The notes under the pieces: model-generated
Database searches by the model: none
Told to the model about the DNA's origin: nothing
The model's input: the letters and a program-made list of their open reading frames with translations, nothing else
Shown here: piece after piece, positions 60,695 through 64,000 of the stretch
Numbering within the stretch: position 1 is the stretch's first letter
Layout of the letters: each line of letters starts with the position of its first letter
Program-made: the position numbers and the translations under genes
Origin: CAVVSD01 sp963750895
GTDB lineage: Bacteria > Actinomycetota > Thermoleophilia > Solirubrobacterales > Solirubrobacteraceae
Direction: 5' to 3'
DNA length: 64,000 bases
NCBI GenBank assembly: GCA_963750895.1
Contig: CAVVSD010000008.1
Span: 434,001-498,000 of the forward strand

Positions 60695-62407
60695 TCAGGC
60701 GGCGAGCGCGCCGCCGGCGACCGGTGACCGGTAGGCGGGGACGAGCGCCGCGGGCAGCGCGCGCGAGAAGAGGAAGCCCTGGCCCAGCTCGCAGCCGTGC
60801 TCGAGCAGGAACCTGCGCTGCTCCTCCGTCTCGATGCCCTCGGCGAGCGGCTCGAGGCCGAGGCTGCGCGTGAGCCCGACGATCCCCGACACGAGCACGG
60901 CCGCCGACGGCTCGGGCAGGTCGCGGATGAAGGACCGGTCGATCTTGAGCATCGTCATCGCCAGCTGGTGCAGGCGCGCGAGCGACGAGTGCCCGGTCCC
61001 GAAGTCGTCGATCGCGACGCGGACGCCGCGGGCATGCAGCGCGTCGACGATCGCCTCGTTGCTGTCGGGGTGCTCCATGGCGGTCGACTCGGTGATCTCG
61101 AGCATGAGGCGGCCGGGCGCGATCCCGAACGACTCGACGATGCCGAGCACGGACTCCATCGCCGTCAGCCGCCAGAAGCGCGAGGGGAGGTTGACCGAGA
61201 CGTAGAGCTCGAGCCCGTCCGCGGCCCAGGTGCGCGACTGCCGGCAGGCCTCGGTGACGACCCACTCGGAGATGCGCGTGATCGCGCCGGTGCGCTCGGC
61301 GAGCGGGATGAACGCGTCGGGCCCGACGAGCCCGCGGTCCGGGTCGTGCCAGCGGATCAGGGCCTCGACGCCCAGCATCGCGCCGTCGACGAGGCGCACG
61401 AGCGGCTGGTAGTGCAGCTCGAACTCGTCGCGGTCGAGCGCGCGACGCAGGCGGCCCGCCTCGGAGAGGCGCAGGAGCGGCACCGGCGCGGTGGGGCCGC
61501 CGGCGACGGCATGCCCGTCGCGGCCGCACTCCTTCGCGCGGTACATCGCGATGTCCGCCCGCTTGAGGAGGTCGCCCGCCGTGTCGGCGTCGCCCGGGAA
61601 CGTCGCGATCCCGATGCTCGCGCTGGCGTAGACGTCGACGCCCGCGACCACGACCGGCGGCGTGAGCGCGCTGCGGACGCGCTCGGCCAGCGCGATCGCG
61701 TGGTCGACGGCCGTGGCGCCCTCGGTGGGCTCGATGTCGGGGAGCAGGAGGAGGAACTCGTCGCCGCCCTGCCGGGCGACCGTGTCGGTCTCGCGGACGG
61801 TCGCGCAGAGCCGCTCGGCGACGGCGCGCAGCAGCTCGTCGCCCGCCGCGTGGCCGAAGTCGTCGTTGACGAGCTTGAAGTCGTCGAGGTCGACGAAGAG
61901 GACCGCGACGTGCGTGCCGGCGCGCCGCGACCGCGCGAGGGCGAGGTCGACGTGCTCGGTGAGCATCGCGCGGTTCGGCAGGCCGGTGAGGGCGTCGTGG
62001 AAGGCGAGGTGCGAGAGCTCGGCCTCGAGCTGCTTGCGCGCCGTGATGTCGAAGATCGCGCCGTCCAGCAGCGTCAGCTCGCCGTGCTCGTCGGTCGCGC
62101 CGCGGCCCTGCTCGTGGACCCACCGGATCGTGCCGTCGGCGTGCAGGACGCGGTAGTCGATCGTGAAGGGCTCGTTGCGCTCCACCGCCGCGACGACCGC
62201 GCGCTCGACGTCGCCGCGGTCGTCGGGGTGGATGACGCTCTCGTAGGTCCGGACGGCGTTGCCGACGAAGTCCGACGGCGGATGGCCGGTGATGTGCTCG
62301 ATCTCGCGGCTCATGAACCGCATCTCCCAGTCGGAGCGCAGCTCGCAGCGGTAGATCGCCCCAGGGACGTTGGCCACCACGTTCTCGAGCCACTGGTCGA
62401 GGTTCAT
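60695..62407 (-). CDS. PAS-GGDEF-EAL c-di-GMP cyclase/phosphodiesterase
   Basis: A 570-residue cytoplasmic protein. PAS domain with PAC (about residues 10-130; YRVLHADGTIRWVHEQGRG). GGDEF domain: HDALTGLPNRAML, FVDLDDFKLVNDDFGHAAGD, and ARQGGDEFLLLLPD intact. EAL domain: LGVEALIRWHDP, VNLPSRFW, LEITEST, VAIDDFGTGHSSL, LKIDRSFIRDL and LAEGIETEEQ, all key residues present. It can make and degrade c-di-GMP, with balance set by the PAS ligand. The ATG at 62407 is preferred to a GTG at 62413. Confidence 0.93.
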   Translation of the reverse strand: MNLDQWLENVVANVPGAIYRCELRSDWEMRFMSREIEHITGHPPSDFVGNAVRTYESVIHPDDRGDVERAVVAAVERNEPFTIDYRVLHADGTIRWVHEQGRGATDEHGELTLLDGAIFDITARKQLEAELSHLAFHDALTGLPNRAMLTEHVDLALARSRRAGTHVAVLFVDLDDFKLVNDDFGHAAGDELLRAVAERLCATVRETDTVARQGGDEFLLLLPDIEPTEGATAVDHAIALAERVRSALTPPVVVAGVDVYASASIGIATFPGDADTAGDLLKRADIAMYRAKECGRDGHAVAGGPTAPVPLLRLSEAGRLRRALDRDEFELHYQPLVRLVDGAMLGVEALIRWHDPDRGLVGPDAFIPLAERTGAITRISEWVVTEACRQSRTWAADGLELYVSVNLPSRFWRLTAMESVLGIVESFGIAPGRLMLEITESTAMEHPDSNEAIVDALHARGVRVAIDDFGTGHSSLARLHQLAMTMLKIDRSFIRDLPEPSAAVLVSGIVGLTRSLGLEPLAEGIETEEQRRFLLEHGCELGQGFLFSRALPAALVPAYRSPVAGGALAA

Positions 62408-62534
62408 CGTCACCCTGTGATCGGCTGGAGGCCGGAGGACTGAAGCCGTCCCTGCCATCGTTCTCGGCATCCCGTCGCCTCCCCGCTCACCGGACCCGCC
62501 GGACCTGCCCGCCGACGCGCCGCACCTCGCGGAG

Positions 62535-63065
62535 GTGACGATCCCCGACGACGAGCGCCTCGAGGCCGTCGTCCTGGACGCCGCCGATCTGTCCGCGGCG
62601 CGCCTGCAGCGGCTGTCGGTGGTCGACGTGCGCATGAACGGCGGCAGCCTCGCGAACGCCGCCGGCCGCGGCTCGCGCTGGGTGCGCGTCGAGCTGGCCG
62701 GCGCGCGGCTGACCGGGCTGGACCTGCCGGAGGCGGACCTCCACGACGTCGTCGTGCGCGACTGCCGCGCCGACCTGACGTCGTTCGCGCGGTCGCGGCT
62801 GCAGCGCGTCTGGTTCGAGCGCTGCGAGCTGACGGAGGCCGACTTCCTCGATGCTGACCTGCGTGAGGTGCGCTTCCTCGACTGCGACCTCAGCCGCACC
62901 GACTTCCGCGGCGCGCGCCTGCAGTCGTGCGAGCTGCGCGGCGTCCGCCTCGACGGCATGGCGGGCGTGGAGCGGCTGCGCGGCGCGGCGCTCCCGATGC
63001 TCGACGTGATCGACAACGCCGCCACGCTGGCCGCGGCGCTCGGGCTGCGCCTGCTCGACGACTGA
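62535..63065 (+). CDS. pentapeptide-repeat-like protein
   Basis: A 176-residue protein with the degenerate A(D/N)LxX pattern of pentapeptide repeats: LDAADLSAARLQRL, LAGARLTGLDLPEADLHDVV, LTEADFLDADLREVRFLDCD and LSRTDFRGARLQSCEL. It folds as a right-handed beta helix. The C-terminal helix is typical of a common actinobacterial family. Upstream in frame there is PDLPADAPHLAEV, which relatives also have, but no start codon is found there, so the true N-terminus may be hidden by another base error. The GTG at 62535 is kept. Confidence 0.8.
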   Translation: MTIPDDERLEAVVLDAADLSAARLQRLSVVDVRMNGGSLANAAGRGSRWVRVELAGARLTGLDLPEADLHDVVVRDCRADLTSFARSRLQRVWFERCELTEADFLDADLREVRFLDCDLSRTDFRGARLQSCELRGVRLDGMAGVERLRGAALPMLDVIDNAATLAAALGLRLLDD

Positions 63066-63068
63066 GGC

Positions 63069-63509
63069 TCAGTACAGGTCGGCCGGCGCTCGGTCGCGGA
63101 ACATGTGAAGTTCCGGCCGCGCGGGCTCCACGAACCCGAAGCGGCGGTACAGCTCGTGCGCATCGGCCGTGGCGAGGTGCCAGCGGCGCAGCCCCTGCAG
63201 CTCCGGGTGCGCGAGGACGCACTCCACGAGCGCGACGCCGAGGCCCCTTCCCCGGTACGCGGGCAGGACGAAGACGTCGCCGAGGTACGCGAAGACGGCA
63301 CGGTCGCTCACGACGCGGGCGAAGCCGGCCTGCGCGCCGTCGGGGTCGTAGAGGCCGAACGGCAGCGAGCCCTCGATGGAGCGCTCCACGATCTCGGCCG
63401 GCACCCCCTCCGACCAGTACGCCTCGCGGAGGAACCCGGCGATGACGGGCAGGTCGAGCCGGCCGCGGTCGGTCGAGACCTCGAAGCCGCCCTCGAGCGT
63501 CCACTCCAT
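63069..63509 (-). CDS. GNAT-family N-acetyltransferase
   Basis: A 146-residue acetyltransferase. The acetyl-CoA pyrophosphate loop is LPAYRGRGLGVALVECVLAH (R/Q-x-x-G-x-G/A), preceded by FAYLGDVFV, and LATADAHELYRRFGFVEP gives the C-terminal YxxxGF. Substrate unknown. The start ATG lies four bases after the restored stop of the cupin gene on the same strand, so the two form an operon. Confidence 0.9.
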   Translation of the reverse strand: MEWTLEGGFEVSTDRGRLDLPVIAGFLREAYWSEGVPAEIVERSIEGSLPFGLYDPDGAQAGFARVVSDRAVFAYLGDVFVLPAYRGRGLGVALVECVLAHPELQGLRRWHLATADAHELYRRFGFVEPARPELHMFRDRAPADLY

Positions 63510-63513
63510 GGCG

Positions 63514-63988
63514 TCAGACCCCCGGGTGGCCGGCCCAGTAGTCGACGCCCGGCCGACCGCGGCACGATGAGGTCCTCGCCGGGCTTCCCGGTCCAGATCG
63601 CGACCTTGTCGCTGTCGGGGTACGTCGTCGCCGTCGGGTACACGAGCGTCGACCACATGAGCACGCGGGCGGGCGCGTCGCCCGTGTTGAGGATCTCGTG
63701 CGCGCCCTCGGGACCCTTGGGGAAGAACACGACGTCGAGCGGCACGAGCTCGGTGGTGCCCTCCGGCGTACGGACCGACGGGCGGCCGTCGAGCACGAGC
63801 ATCCACTCCTCCTCGCCGTGCTCGTAGTGGTACGGCACGGACGACTGCCCCGGCGGGATCACGTAGAGCGACGCTCCGGTGTCCTCGGCGCCCAGGTCCT
63901 TGCCGAAGCGGAACATCTCCGCCTGGTAGCCGGGCGGGTCGCTCGGGTCGAGCTTCGTCTCGGGGTCCGTCAGGTTGACGCGGCGCAT
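63514..63988 (-). CDS. cupin domain protein (one frameshift near the 3' end)
   Basis: About 157 residues. Cupin motif 1 is YHYEHGEEEWMLVLDGRP and motif 2 VVFFPKGPEGAHEILNTG, with DSDKVAIWTGKPGEDLIV after it, a pattern of small two-His cupins in actinobacteria. Dropping one C near 63553 gives RSAG-VDYWAGHPGV and TGA at 63516-63514, four bases before the GNAT start; as sequenced, the frame runs on through the GNAT gene. Ligand unknown. The ATG at 63988 is 12 bases from the window edge, so upstream signals are not visible. Confidence 0.82.
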
Positions 63989-64000
63989 GCCGCGAGGCTA

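Noticed and set aside
62414..63301. N-terminal extension of the PAS-GGDEF-EAL protein
   Set aside because: The upstream part is Ser/Arg-rich shadow of the pentapeptide-repeat gene on the other strand; the PAS domain begins right after the ATG at 62407.
1..64000. tRNA, rRNA, CRISPR, insertion sequences or prophage genes
   Set aside because: No cloverleaf with CCA end, rRNA-like stretch, regular repeat-spacer array, transposase, integrase or phage structural gene was recognised.

Overview
The window is very G+C-rich (third codon positions almost all G or C), gene-dense actinobacterial chromosome. Genes are packed with ATGA, GTGA and TGATG overlaps, convergent genes often share a CTAG as both stop codons, and no gene-free stretch exceeds 300 bases. 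No rRNA, tRNA, CRISPR, integrase or transposase was seen. Family content (two vanillyl-alcohol-oxidase-type flavoproteins, a LIV-type ABC receptor and permease, c-di-GMP enzymes, CbtA/CbtB, LtrA, a class II amidotransferase and DUF1059) and short spacers suggest a soil Thermoleophilia member of the Solirubrobacterales type (Conexibacter, Solirubrobacter, Baekduia). That placement is inference from gene content.

Layout. 1-4.9 kb: 3' part of a LuxR/AAA regulator, a membrane-anchored coiled coil, a DHFR-like reductase and an alpha/beta hydrolase without its catalytic Ser and His. 4.9-7.8 kb: minus-strand operon of three glycosyltransferases. 7.9-9.7 kb: a small hypothetical, CbtB/CbtA and a zinc ribbon. 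9.7-14.7 kb: phenol-hydroxylase-type monooxygenase, an aldo/keto reductase fused to a P-loop kinase and a half HAD domain, and an amidase. 14.7-19.1 kb: AdoMetDC-like gene, 7-TM protein and PAS histidine kinase, divergent from an FAD oxidoreductase and a peroxiredoxin/cNMP-domain fusion, with three 11-bp repeats between them. 19.1-25.5 kb: LIV receptor with a readable repressed promoter, M24 peptidase, a degenerate GAF/HD-GYP protein, SRPBCC, aldo/keto reductase and cupin. 25.5-37.5 kb: catabolic block with two VAO-family oxidases, enoyl-CoA hydratase, MBL hydrolase, L,D-transpeptidase, GGDEF/HD-GYP protein, and a MetE-like/cupin/LLM operon. 37.5-41.8 kb: two-pore-helix ion channel with RCK domains, fused LivH-LivM permease, PrsW protease. 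42-46.8 kb: five-gene overlapping operon (alcohol dehydrogenase, amidohydrolase, class V aminotransferase, LtrA, MBL). 47.9-52.4 kb: GH63-like glucosidase and GlgX. 52.4-57.4 kb: two PAP2 phosphatases, lipid kinase, DUF1206 and a P450. 57.5-64 kb: cysteine synthase, DUF1059, class II glutamine amidotransferase, double cNMP-domain protein, PAS-GGDEF-EAL enzyme, pentapeptide-repeat protein, GNAT and cupin.

The window has about twenty single-base frameshifts in otherwise well-conserved genes, densest between 48.3 and 60.2 kb. Most are one extra base, often in a G or C run, and restoring each base restores conserved motifs and normal stops. I read these as sequencing or assembly errors rather than gene decay, and describe the genes in their restored form.

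The most interesting items are the peroxiredoxin-cNMP fusion with its 11-bp repeat operator, the three-part aldo/keto reductase-kinase-HAD fusion, a 20-bp element shared by the promoters of the two VAO paralogues, an operator inside the spacer of the LIV-receptor promoter, and several pseudo-enzymes that have lost catalytic residues while remaining otherwise intact.
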